Under the pieces are notes generated by a model. The model saw nothing but the letters and a program-made list of their open reading frames with translations, ran no database searches and was not told the DNA's origin. Source: Deltaproteobacteria bacterium (lineage in GTDB: Bacteria; Myxococcota_A; UBA796; SXON01). Taken from it: a stretch of DNA of 64,000 bases. Where the stretch lies: the NCBI GenBank assembly GCA_014191855.1, contig BJHF01000008.1, positions 36,512 through 100,511 of the forward strand, read 5' to 3'. Below, piece by piece: positions 41,027 to 49,159 of this stretch. Each line of letters opens with the position of its first letter. The stretch's first letter is position 1. Both the position numbers and the translations under genes were made by a program.

Positions 41027-41596
41027 ATGAACCCGAACGAACCGATCGACACCCCCGCCCCCGCTGTTCAGATCCCGGGCGCGGGGCCGCTGCGCGTGGT
41101 GATCCACACCACGCTCGGCGAGGTGGAGTGTGAGCTGTTCGAGGCGGAGGCGCCGCGTACGGTGGCCAATTTCGTGGGGCTCGCGCTCGGCAGCTTCGCG
41201 TGGACCGATCCGAAGGGCCGCCACGAGCAGAAGGCGCTGTACCCGGGTACGCTCTTTCACCGGGTGATCCCCGACTTCATGATCCAGGGCGGCTGCCCCG
41301 AAGGCACGGGTCGCGGCACGGCCGGCTACCGCTGGAAGGATGAGCCGGGCGCCCTACGCCTGCGGCACGATCAGCCGGGAACGCTGAGCATGGCGAACAG
41401 CGGCGCCCCGCACAGCCAGGGGTGCCAGTTCTTCATCACCGACGTGCCCACGCCGCACCTCGACGGCAAGCATGGGGTGTTTGGGCGCGTTGTGCGGGGG
41501 ATGGACGTGGTCTCGCGGATCGCGCGAGTGCCCGCGAGCCAAAACCGGCCGCTGACGCCGGTGAAGATCGTCCAGATGTCGGTGTTTCGGGGCTAG
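41027..41596 (+). CDS. Peptidyl-prolyl cis-trans isomerase, cyclophilin type
   Basis: A 189-residue cyclophilin with the family signatures FHRVIPDFMIQGG (catalytic Arg), GTLSMANSGAPHSQGCQFFI and LDGKHGVFGRVV. It has no signal peptide, so it is predicted cytoplasmic and helps protein folding by prolyl isomerisation. Its stop codon overlaps the stop of the convergent VWA gene: both use the palindrome CTAG at 41593-41596. Start ATG 41027; the longer frame from 40943 is antisense to the lipoprotein start. Confidence 0.93.
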   Translation: MNPNEPIDTPAPAVQIPGAGPLRVVIHTTLGEVECELFEAEAPRTVANFVGLALGSFAWTDPKGRHEQKALYPGTLFHRVIPDFMIQGGCPEGTGRGTAGYRWKDEPGALRLRHDQPGTLSMANSGAPHSQGCQFFITDVPTPHLDGKHGVFGRVVRGMDVVSRIARVPASQNRPLTPVKIVQMSVFRG

Positions 41597-42939
41597 TTGC
41601 AGCCCTCGTCCACCGGGTACTCCACCTCGATGATCGAACCGCCTTCGGGGAACGCGGTGCCGTGGAAGCTGATCGTGTTCTCGGCGGCTTCGTAGGTGTA
41701 GCCATCGAGGCCGTCCGACTGAACGGTTCGCCCATCGACGAACACCTCGATCCGCGAGACGTCGCTCGGCGTCTCCGTCAGCTCGAAGGTCGACTTCATG
41801 CCCGCGCTGGAGCGCGCCATGTTCGCGACGATGGTGCTGAAATCCGGCGTGCAGATGCTGGCGAAGAAGCCGCCGGTGTACGTCGCCGCGTCGATGTACA
41901 CGTCCCCCCCCATGGCCTCGATGAAGTCTCCCGACCAGATGTCCCCGTCGGTGCAGCCCAGCCCGGAGTCCCCGACGATGGCGTTGAACGAGGTCATGTC
42001 CGGGTCGGCGCGCAGGCCTTCAAGCCACGTGGAGAAGCTCTTCGCGGTACGCGAGGAGCTGTCGTTCTCGTCGCTCAACACGATGATGGAGATGGTGGAA
42101 TCCGTCCGCAGGAAGCCGGCGTTTGTGCCGGAGGCCAACGGGTCGGTGAGCGCCGCCTCAGCCGCTGCGAGCCCCTTCTCGTCGCCCGAGCCGCCGCTGC
42201 CGACCGACGCGCGCTGTTGGAACAGCGCTACCGCGTTCGCCGTGCTGTTGGTGAGGTAGGTCGGGGTGCCCTGGAGCTTGCCAGACTGGCTCGCGTTGTC
42301 CATATCAGTGGTCACGACGCCGATGTGGTAGTCGAGGCCCAACGTGAGGAACGCGTTGATGAAGATGTCGAGCTGATCGTTGAGGCGCTTGAGGGACTCG
42401 TCCATGGAGCCGGAGTTGTCGAGCACCCACAAAACGTCGATCGGGTCTTCATTGTAGGTTTGCTCGAAGCTCTCCTCGTAGATGCCGCCGGAGGTGCCGG
42501 TGCCGACGACTGGCACGGTCGTCGTCTCCTCGTCGGCGTCGTTGCTCTGGATGTCGAGCGAAACGTCGTAGCTCACGTAGGCGGTCGGGCTGAACTTCAC
42601 CTTGAACGTGTATTCTTCGTTGAGCGCCAGCTCCACGGGATCGCCGGTCTCCTCGAACTTCGAGGCTGCATCCCCGCTCAGCGCGATGTCGCGAACCTTG
42701 AGCTTGCCCTTGCCCTTGTTGGTGATGGTCACGTCTACCGGCTGCCCATCGCAGTCCTTGAGCACGTTTCCGAAGTCCACCGCGGAAGGGGTGACCTGGA
42801 TCTCAGGATCGTCACCCGGGGGGGCGGCCGTGTCTTCCTCCTCGGGGTCGGGGTCCTGGGCTTCAACCTCGCTCGGGCGAGTGAGGTTGTAGTCGGTGCA
42901 CGCCAACAGGAACAAGGGCAGGAGCACGGGAACGCGCAT
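41593..42939 (-). CDS. VWA-domain lipoprotein
   Basis: A 448-residue lipoprotein: MRVPVLLPLFLLAC with Cys at 14. An acidic linker is followed by an ASH/choice-of-anchor-D-like beta domain (VDFGNVLKDCDGQPVDVTIT) and then a von Willebrand factor A domain from about residue 165, with MIDAS motif LDNSGSMDES intact. The C-terminus has a small beta domain (EVFVDGRTVQSDGLDGY). VWA domains bind ligands in a metal-dependent way, so surface adhesion or complex assembly is likely. It lies 29 bp downstream of slyX on the same strand and probably forms an operon with slyX and the MopE-repeat lipoprotein. Confidence 0.85.
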   Translation of the reverse strand: MRVPVLLPLFLLACTDYNLTRPSEVEAQDPDPEEEDTAAPPGDDPEIQVTPSAVDFGNVLKDCDGQPVDVTITNKGKGKLKVRDIALSGDAASKFEETGDPVELALNEEYTFKVKFSPTAYVSYDVSLDIQSNDADEETTTVPVVGTGTSGGIYEESFEQTYNEDPIDVLWVLDNSGSMDESLKRLNDQLDIFINAFLTLGLDYHIGVVTTDMDNASQSGKLQGTPTYLTNSTANAVALFQQRASVGSGGSGDEKGLAAAEAALTDPLASGTNAGFLRTDSTISIIVLSDENDSSSRTAKSFSTWLEGLRADPDMTSFNAIVGDSGLGCTDGDIWSGDFIEAMGGDVYIDAATYTGGFFASICTPDFSTIVANMARSSAGMKSTFELTETPSDVSRIEVFVDGRTVQSDGLDGYTYEAAENTISFHGTAFPEGGSIIEVEYPVDEGCN

Positions 42940-42968
42940 GATGGGCCTCAAGCGCGGCGAGTGTATCA

Positions 42969-43178
42969 CTAGTAATGGGGCGGCACTTCCCACTTTTGAC
43001 CGCTGCTCAGCTCGTCGCTGGCGGCTTCCTGCGTCTGCCGAACCCGCTCCAGCTCGGCCCGCATCGTCCGAAGCTCGTCCCCGAGGCCGCGAACCACCGC
43101 ATCCAGCTCGGTAAGGCTCTTCTCGAGCCACGCAACCCGGGCCTCGATCGCCTCGATACGCTCGTCGGGCGCGCTCAT
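42969..43178 (-). CDS. slyX: SlyX family protein
   Basis: A 69-residue coiled-coil protein: MSAPDERIEAIEARVAWLEK, then LTELDAVVRGLGDELRTM, and the tail ending in PPHY. The length, heptad pattern and PPHY ending are those of SlyX; the precise role of SlyX is unknown. Its ATG at 43178 overlaps the stop of the MopE-repeat lipoprotein gene (ATGA), so translation is coupled. The longer open frame to 43505 is antisense-like filler and is rejected. Confidence 0.85.
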   Translation of the reverse strand: MSAPDERIEAIEARVAWLEKSLTELDAVVRGLGDELRTMRAELERVRQTQEAASDELSSGQKWEVPPHY

Positions 43179-45061
43179 CGGCAGGTCTGCGTGGTGCTGC
43201 TCGTCGTCGCCGAGCAGTTGAGGGTGGAGACGTTGAACGCGCAGGCGCTGATGTAGCTGCCGGAGTCTCCGCAGGCCTCCACCGAGCCTGACCAGCCCTT
43301 GCTTACCGCGCACAAGGAGTAGATCGAGCACACGCCGGTGGAGGAGTAGCGGGTGTCCTCCACGCCATCGCAGTTGTAGTCGAAGCTGCCATCCCCCCGG
43401 TCGGTGGCGCGGTAGCTGGTGGCGCCCGGGCTGGCCTGCGTGTTGAGGTCGTAGCAGTCGGTGGACACCGAAGCGGTGTAGTAGCCCGAGGGGCTGCACA
43501 GGCACTGCGATACGGTGGAACCGTAGAGATCGCCGTCATAATCGTAGTAGTAGTCGTCGCAGCCTGTGGCGTTCGCTTCGTCCACGGAGCCGTCGCAATC
43601 GTTGTCCACGCTGTCGCACTCCTCGGTTGCGGTCGGATTCACGGTGTCGTCCGCGTCTTCGCAGTCGCTCCCGGCCTCTACGTCGGTAGCCGGCGTGTCG
43701 TCGCCCCAGCCGTCGCCATCGGCGTCGGTGCGGCAAAGGGTTGGGTCTCCCTCGTTCGTCGCGATCCCCGGCCAGGTGTCATCGTCGGTGTCGTCGCAGT
43801 CGTCGCCGCCGGTGGCGATGGAGATGAAGCCGTCGCCGTCCGCGTCCAACTCCACGATCCCGTTGCAGTCCTGGTCCACGCCGTCGGAGGTGTCTTCGGG
43901 GGCGCCGGGCCACGTGTCGCTGTCGGTGTCGTCGCAGTCGCCCGCGTTCTCCGAGTAGCCGTCACCGTCGTCATCGTAGGCGTTCGTACCCTCGTCTACG
44001 ATCGTGTCGCAGTCGTTGTCAACGCCGTCTTCCAGCTCGCTCGCGTAGGGGTACGCCGAGGGGTCCCCGTCGTCGCAATCGCCGATAGACTCCGACCAGC
44101 CATCGCCATCGTCGTCGTACACGTCGGTGTCGTTCTCCAGCACACCATCGCAATCGTTATCGGCACCATCGATGACTTCGGTGCCTTCGGGGTAGCTGGT
44201 CGCGTCCGCGTCGTCGCAATCGCCGTCCGTCTCCGAGAAGCCGTCCCCGTCGTCGTCGAAGTTGTCGGTGCCGTTGTCGGCCGTCCCGTCGCAGTCCTCG
44301 TCCGTGCTGTCGAACGTCTCTGTTCCACCCGGGAACGCGAGCGGTCGGGCATCGTCGCAGTCGCCCTGGTTTTCCGTCCAGCCATCGCCGTCGTCGTCAA
44401 TGTCGAGGTGGCTGTCCACCTCGAGGCCGGCCTCCGCCGTCGCGCTCAAGCCGCCGGGGTCGGTGACCGTGAACGTGAGGTGGTGGGTCGTGGCGTAGAG
44501 CGTGCCCTCGCAGGTCGCGAGCCCGGCAGAGTCCGCCATCATTGTGCACACTTCGCCGCTCTCCGCGCTGGAGACGGTGACGGCAAGCGTTTCAAGTGCA
44601 TCCTGATTGTCGCCAACCGTGGCGGTGAACGTGAAGGGGGCGTCGTCCCGCGCAGGGTCGCCCACGGCGGGGTGCACGATGCTGATCCACGGCGCGTCCG
44701 GCACGTCCTCGATGGTGATCGTCACGTTGGCGACGGCTTTCTGCCCGGCGCTGTCGATGGCGATGAGCGAGAGGGTGTGAGGGCCAACGCTCAGCCCGGC
44801 GACGGGGAACTCCACCACGCCGCCGCCCGTGGGCTCGGCGGCATCCGTGAGTACGCCATCGACGTTGCTCGCCCAGCTCACCTTCAGCTCTTCCAACGCC
44901 GTTTCCCGGTCGTGGACCTCGCCAACGAGCGTGAGCGCGGCATCGTCGGGCCAGGTGGACCCATCGAGCGGCGACGTGATGCTGACCGTGGGCTCGGAGT
45001 CGTACACGCCGAGCTGCTGCTCGCTCGGGCACCCGAGCGCGTAGAGAAGGATGAGGGACAT
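43175..45061 (-). CDS. MopE-repeat calcium/metal-binding lipoprotein
   Basis: A 628-residue lipoprotein: MSLILLYALGC, Cys at 11 and no basic residue. Two Ig/cadherin-like beta domains (VSITSPLDGSTWPDD and SIVHPAVGDPARDD) lead into about eight MopE-type repeats of the form DDDGDGWSESxGDCDD followed by a E..DG.DNDCDG block. This is the putative metal-binding motif common in Myxococcota surface proteins. The C-terminal ~110 residues have paired Cys (CLCSPSGYY, CSIYSLCAVS), likely disulphides. The role is probably surface binding in the presence of Ca2+; partners are unknown. It diverges from the histidine kinase with 32 bp between starts. Confidence 0.85.
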   Translation of the reverse strand: MSLILLYALGCPSEQQLGVYDSEPTVSITSPLDGSTWPDDAALTLVGEVHDRETALEELKVSWASNVDGVLTDAAEPTGGGVVEFPVAGLSVGPHTLSLIAIDSAGQKAVANVTITIEDVPDAPWISIVHPAVGDPARDDAPFTFTATVGDNQDALETLAVTVSSAESGEVCTMMADSAGLATCEGTLYATTHHLTFTVTDPGGLSATAEAGLEVDSHLDIDDDGDGWTENQGDCDDARPLAFPGGTETFDSTDEDCDGTADNGTDNFDDDGDGFSETDGDCDDADATSYPEGTEVIDGADNDCDGVLENDTDVYDDDGDGWSESIGDCDDGDPSAYPYASELEDGVDNDCDTIVDEGTNAYDDDGDGYSENAGDCDDTDSDTWPGAPEDTSDGVDQDCNGIVELDADGDGFISIATGGDDCDDTDDDTWPGIATNEGDPTLCRTDADGDGWGDDTPATDVEAGSDCEDADDTVNPTATEECDSVDNDCDGSVDEANATGCDDYYYDYDGDLYGSTVSQCLCSPSGYYTASVSTDCYDLNTQASPGATSYRATDRGDGSFDYNCDGVEDTRYSSTGVCSIYSLCAVSKGWSGSVEACGDSGSYISACAFNVSTLNCSATTSSTTQTCR

Positions 45062-45093
45062 GCCCGCCCCCTAATCCGAAGTTACGGGCGGCG

Positions 45094-47787
45094 ATGCCCT
45101 TGCGCGATCGGCTCCGCGGTGTGCAGACGCTCGACTGGCTCGTGTTGCTGTTGTTCGTGGTCCTGGTTGGGTACGCTTGGCGCTTCATCAGGTTGTATGA
45201 GACGATCGATGACAAGCGCGCGGCGGTGAGCGACCGGGCGGAGTGGCTGGGCGAGCTCACCGCGCTCGGCCGGGATGTCGAGGAGGGGGAGGGCTCCGGC
45301 GCAGAAGGCGCCTTCGGCGAAATCGCAGAGACGATCCGATCGGCGCGCGGCGCCGCCGTCGAGGCAACGGTCGCGGCGGACCTGGAGCGCGCCGCGGAAG
45401 ACATTCGAGCCGGAAACCGCACCGAGGCCCTGCGGCATCTCCATGCCGCCTTGATCGGGCTCCGGGCGGCCACGGGCACCCTGACCGCGGAGCTCGGCGT
45501 ATTGGTGGACGACACCCGCACGGCGGTGGTTGGCGGCCTCGTGTTCGGGATTGCGAGCGTCATCGCGCTCGCCAGTACCTTGCGCGCGCTGGCGGCGATG
45601 GCGCGCTGGCGGCGGCGGTGGACGCTGCTCACCCAGGCGACGGCCGACGGCGTGTTCGAGTGGGATATCCAGACGGGGCGCGTGGAGTATTCCGGAGCCT
45701 GGCGGCTGATGACGGGCGCGGGAGAGGGGGACACGCTTCAGCTCTGGTGGGACAGTGTTCACCCTGAGGATCTTGGCGAACTTCGGGCCGCAGTGGATGC
45801 CCATGTGGCGGGGTCTACCCGGGCTTTTGAGGCGGAGTATCGTTTGTCGGACGGGCGCGGCGGGTGGCGGTGGGTGCTCGGGCGGGGCCTGGCCGAGCGG
45901 GATGGGCGCGGCGCGGCACAGGGCATGGCGTTCTGGCAAACCGACATCACGGACCGGCGCGCCCAGGCCGATGCCGTTGAGCGCGCAGCCCTGCTCAGCC
46001 ACGTTACCGATGCGCTCGGAGCGGGCGTCATCGCGATCGACGAGGACGAGCGGGTGTCCATGACCAACGCCGCGATCCGCGACATGGCGGCGCCCTGGGG
46101 CTCATTGGATGCGTTCTGGTCGCTCCTCAACGGCACGATGGACCACCCCACGCTCACCGGGTGCCCGGTGTGTGGGCAGGCGCAGCGGATCGGCGGGCGT
46201 GTGGTGGATCTCCGTGAGCCGGGCGACAAACGCCGGGTGTTGGAGGTGGCGTGGACAGGCCACGGTCACCGCCTCGTGCCCGGCCGCGTCGTCACCGTGG
46301 TCATGGTGCAGGACATCACCCGGCGCGCGCTGGCCGACGAGGCCGCGGAGTCGGCCCACGCGGACGTGGTGGTGTCCAAGGCGGAGCTTGGGCGCTTGAT
46401 GGATGCGATCCCGGAAGTGCTCCTCGTGCTGGCGCAGGACCAGATCCTCTATGCAAACGCCGCGGCTCGAACGGCCTTCGGCCCCAGCGCCGCGGAGGCG
46501 CTCTCTGCGCTCCGTGGGGTCGGCGGCACCGGCGCTGCCGCGCTGCTGCGGCGCCTCGATGGAACGGACGCCACGTTTGAAGTGAGCGTTCCCGTAGCCA
46601 TCCGGTTCAACGATGCCAACGCGGAGCTGGTCGTCGCTCACGACGTTTCGCAGCGCGTCCGCATGGAGTCGCAGCTCCGCAGCGCCGAGCGAATGGTGGC
46701 GTTGGGGGGCCTCGCCGCGGGTCTCGCCCATGAGATCAACAATCCGCTCACCTACGTGATCGGGAACCTCGAGCTCGCTCAGGAGGGAATCGGTGACGTA
46801 CCGGGGCGGATCGCGCGGGCCCTGGGCGGCGCGGTGCGAGTTCGTCAGGTTGTCGCCCAGCTCAGGGCGCTCGCGAACCCCGGTTCGTCGGAGCTGGTGT
46901 CGGTACCCGTCGGGCCGACCTTCGAGAGCGCACTCACGCTGGCCGCGGGGGTTGGCCTTCCGCCCGCGCAGGTGACCCGGGACTTCTCCCCCGGGATCGA
47001 GGGCCTCGGAAATGCGGTTTGGTTGGGCCAGATCGCGCTCAATCTCGTGTCCAACGCGCTGTTGTCGATGAGCTCCCTGCCTCCGTCGGCGCGCCGCCTC
47101 ACGCTGCGATCGCGCGAGGAGGGCGAGGATGCAGTGGTGATCGAGGTCATCGACTCCGGGACCGGCATTCCGGAGGCCATGCGGGACCGGATCTTCGAAC
47201 CGTTCGTGTCGACGCGTATCAAGGAGGAGGGCTCGGGTCTGGGCCTCTACATCTGCCGCGAGCTGGCCGGCCGGATGGGCGCGGAGCTAAGCTTGGAAAC
47301 CAGCGGGCCGCAGGGCACGACGTTCGTGCTGCGCTTGCGTCGAGCGACGTCGCCCGCGTCTGCCCAACCGGCCTCGGCCTCACCGGCCCCCCGCCCGGTC
47401 GCTTCGCGCGGGCGTGTGCTCATCGTAGACGACGAGGCCGTGCTCGGCGAAGTATTACAAACCTATCTTGGACGCCACGAAGTGCGATGGGAGGGCACGG
47501 CCGCGGGCGCCCGGGTAGCGCTGTCGGAGGGTGGGTGGGACGTCGTGATCCTCGACATCGTCTTGCCGGGGGCCTCGGGGATCGACCTCTGGCAGGAGCT
47601 GCGCCAAAAAAACCCGGCCCTCGCCGAGCGGGTTGTTTTTGTGACAGGAGGTTCGATGACGCCGGACGTGGCTCGGTTCATGCTGGAGTCGAACAACCCG
47701 AGCCTCGTGAAGCCCTTCGATTTTCGTGAGCTGGTGGAGTTGGTCGATGCCCGCGTGTCCGCGGCTCGGGAGGAAAAACGTGCGTAG
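45094..47787 (+). CDS. Hybrid sensor histidine kinase
   Basis: An 897-residue inner-membrane sensor. Two transmembrane helices (about 15-35, LVLLLFVVLVGYAW; about 145-165, GLVFGIASVIALAS) flank a ~110-residue periplasmic helical domain. Three PAS-like domains follow (the first with VFEWDIQTGRVEYSG), then HisKA with His546 in AHEINNPLTYV, an ATPase domain (NLVSNAL, DSGTGIPEAM, EGSGLGLYICRELAG), and a C-terminal receiver with Asp821 in VVILDIVLPG and Lys in SLVKPFDF. It is a complete intramolecular relay that would pass phosphate to an unlinked Hpt or regulator. The stimulus is unknown. The downstream lipoprotein starts inside its last codons. Confidence 0.93.
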   Translation: MPLRDRLRGVQTLDWLVLLLFVVLVGYAWRFIRLYETIDDKRAAVSDRAEWLGELTALGRDVEEGEGSGAEGAFGEIAETIRSARGAAVEATVAADLERAAEDIRAGNRTEALRHLHAALIGLRAATGTLTAELGVLVDDTRTAVVGGLVFGIASVIALASTLRALAAMARWRRRWTLLTQATADGVFEWDIQTGRVEYSGAWRLMTGAGEGDTLQLWWDSVHPEDLGELRAAVDAHVAGSTRAFEAEYRLSDGRGGWRWVLGRGLAERDGRGAAQGMAFWQTDITDRRAQADAVERAALLSHVTDALGAGVIAIDEDERVSMTNAAIRDMAAPWGSLDAFWSLLNGTMDHPTLTGCPVCGQAQRIGGRVVDLREPGDKRRVLEVAWTGHGHRLVPGRVVTVVMVQDITRRALADEAAESAHADVVVSKAELGRLMDAIPEVLLVLAQDQILYANAAARTAFGPSAAEALSALRGVGGTGAAALLRRLDGTDATFEVSVPVAIRFNDANAELVVAHDVSQRVRMESQLRSAERMVALGGLAAGLAHEINNPLTYVIGNLELAQEGIGDVPGRIARALGGAVRVRQVVAQLRALANPGSSELVSVPVGPTFESALTLAAGVGLPPAQVTRDFSPGIEGLGNAVWLGQIALNLVSNALLSMSSLPPSARRLTLRSREEGEDAVVIEVIDSGTGIPEAMRDRIFEPFVSTRIKEEGSGLGLYICRELAGRMGAELSLETSGPQGTTFVLRLRRATSPASAQPASASPAPRPVASRGRVLIVDDEAVLGEVLQTYLGRHEVRWEGTAAGARVALSEGGWDVVILDIVLPGASGIDLWQELRQKNPALAERVVFVTGGSMTPDVARFMLESNNPSLVKPFDFRELVELVDARVSAAREEKRA

Positions 47788-48577
47788 TTCGATGCTTCTC
47801 GCGCTTCCCTTTGCGTTGGCCTGTGATCCTCCACCCGATGCCTCCGAACCGTTCTCGGATGCGGCGATCGCCGCGCTCGGCGCGTTCAACGACGAGGATC
47901 CGGCAACGCTCGTCCGCGCGTTCGAGCAGCTTGAGGTGGAGATCGGGGAGAGCCTCGATCTGAGCGGGGACGTGACGTTGCGCTCGCTCACCCCGGCCGA
48001 TCTCACGGAGGCCGACGTGGCGGACATGACGCACCCGGACCGCGACCCGGGGGCCACGCTTCCGGTGGCGCTGGCATGGTCGTCGCCGTTCGCGCCGACG
48101 GAGCACGACCGCATCTCGCTGATCTCGGATCAGGTGCCGGAGGGGGAGGATGCCATCGAGCCCTTCGCGATCGAGTACACCCGCACCTTCACCGCCGGTG
48201 AGGACTGCTTTCCCGCTGAGTGTGAGTTCCTCCGCAGTCGGAACGACATGACCAAGGAGAACCCCTCGATGACCGTTCCGCTGGTCCTGATGAAGGACTG
48301 GCGGGCGTTCGAGTTGAGCGACGGCCGCGCCGCCCGGGCCTCACGCGGCTGGATGGAGGAGGGGGCGACGGAGCTCGAAGGGAGCGATCGCATCGAACAA
48401 TCCTACGCGATCGAGCTGTGGACCGAGCAAGGCGATGGGACAACGCTTCGGCTGCTCGTGCTCTGGGCCGAAACGACGTTCGAGGAGGAGACCGCGGATG
48501 ATCTGGTGGTGTTCACCACGCGGATCGGCATGGACACGCTGTTTCGGAACCATGATGGGTGGATCGAGGCGCACTGA
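47780..48577 (+). CDS. Hypothetical lipoprotein
   Basis: A 265-residue lipoprotein. GTG at 47780 has AGGA at 47771-47774 and gives MRSSMLLALPFALAC, Cys at 15; it overlaps the histidine-kinase stop by 8 nt. The mature part is acidic with few motifs: a pair of Cys in DCFPAECEF and a beta-rich C-terminus ending near GMDTLFRNHDGWIEAH. I do not recognise it. The coupling suggests it may be an accessory of the hybrid kinase, possibly a periplasmic sensor input, but that is only a guess. Confidence 0.65.
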   Translation: MRSSMLLALPFALACDPPPDASEPFSDAAIAALGAFNDEDPATLVRAFEQLEVEIGESLDLSGDVTLRSLTPADLTEADVADMTHPDRDPGATLPVALAWSSPFAPTEHDRISLISDQVPEGEDAIEPFAIEYTRTFTAGEDCFPAECEFLRSRNDMTKENPSMTVPLVLMKDWRAFELSDGRAARASRGWMEEGATELEGSDRIEQSYAIELWTEQGDGTTLRLLVLWAETTFEEETADDLVVFTTRIGMDTLFRNHDGWIEAH

Positions 48578-48588
48578 GGGGGGAGGTA

Positions 48589-49137
48589 CTACCCCCCAGT
48601 CGCCAGCATCACCGCCCGCTCCTCGATCCGGTAGAACACCGTTTCCGCAGGGAGGTCCACCAGCTCCACGATCTCGTGCAGCGTGCCCGCTGTGTAGTCG
48701 AAGTCCTGGCTGAAGCGGAAGTGCGAGTAGGGCATGAATCCCGGCACGTTGGCGTCGAGCTCGAAGTCGAGGTGGGCGAAGCCCTCCGTCGCAGTGCCAC
48801 GGCCCGCTCCGAGCGCGGAGTCCACCGAGAACTCGAGCTTGCCGTTGGCATCGGAGACTCGCTGAACCACGTGGAAGTAGAGGGAAGTGTGGCGCTTCCC
48901 GCGGTGGTTCGGGTGCCGGTAGTCCATCTCCTTGGTCACGTCCCAGAACCCATTGTAGCGGCGCTGCACCACGACGTAGTCGTAGTCTCCCGCAGGGTCC
49001 CGCACCCAGGCGCCATCGCGCTGCACCGAGGCCTCCCCGCGGCCCACCCAAGCGTAGATCGCCTCCGGCGTCGGCCATGCCTCGGACGAAAGCGGCTGCG
49101 GGTACCGGGCGGCGCAGGCGAGCAGGGAGAGCAGCAT
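48589..49137 (-). CDS. Hypothetical lipoprotein
   Basis: A 182-residue protein starting MLLSLLAC, the shortest lipoprotein signal in the window (Cys at 8). The mature domain is beta-rich and aromatic (YDYVVVQRRYNGFWDVT, LYFHVVQRV, SHFRFSQDFDYTAG) and may be a lipocalin- or START-like barrel; I cannot assign a family. GGGGAG sits directly before the ATG, which is close for a ribosome site, so the start is not certain. It lies 22 bp downstream of the DUF4340 gene on the same strand, probably in one operon. Confidence 0.6.
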   Translation of the reverse strand: MLLSLLACAARYPQPLSSEAWPTPEAIYAWVGRGEASVQRDGAWVRDPAGDYDYVVVQRRYNGFWDVTKEMDYRHPNHRGKRHTSLYFHVVQRVSDANGKLEFSVDSALGAGRGTATEGFAHLDFELDANVPGFMPYSHFRFSQDFDYTAGTLHEIVELVDLPAETVFYRIEERAVMLATGG

Positions 49138-49159
49138 CTCCCCAAGTAAACCGCGCGCC

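Noticed and set aside
43500..44400. Possible tandem DNA repeat or CRISPR-like array
   Set aside because: Periodicity comes from MopE protein repeats; the units vary and there is no constant direct repeat with unique spacers.
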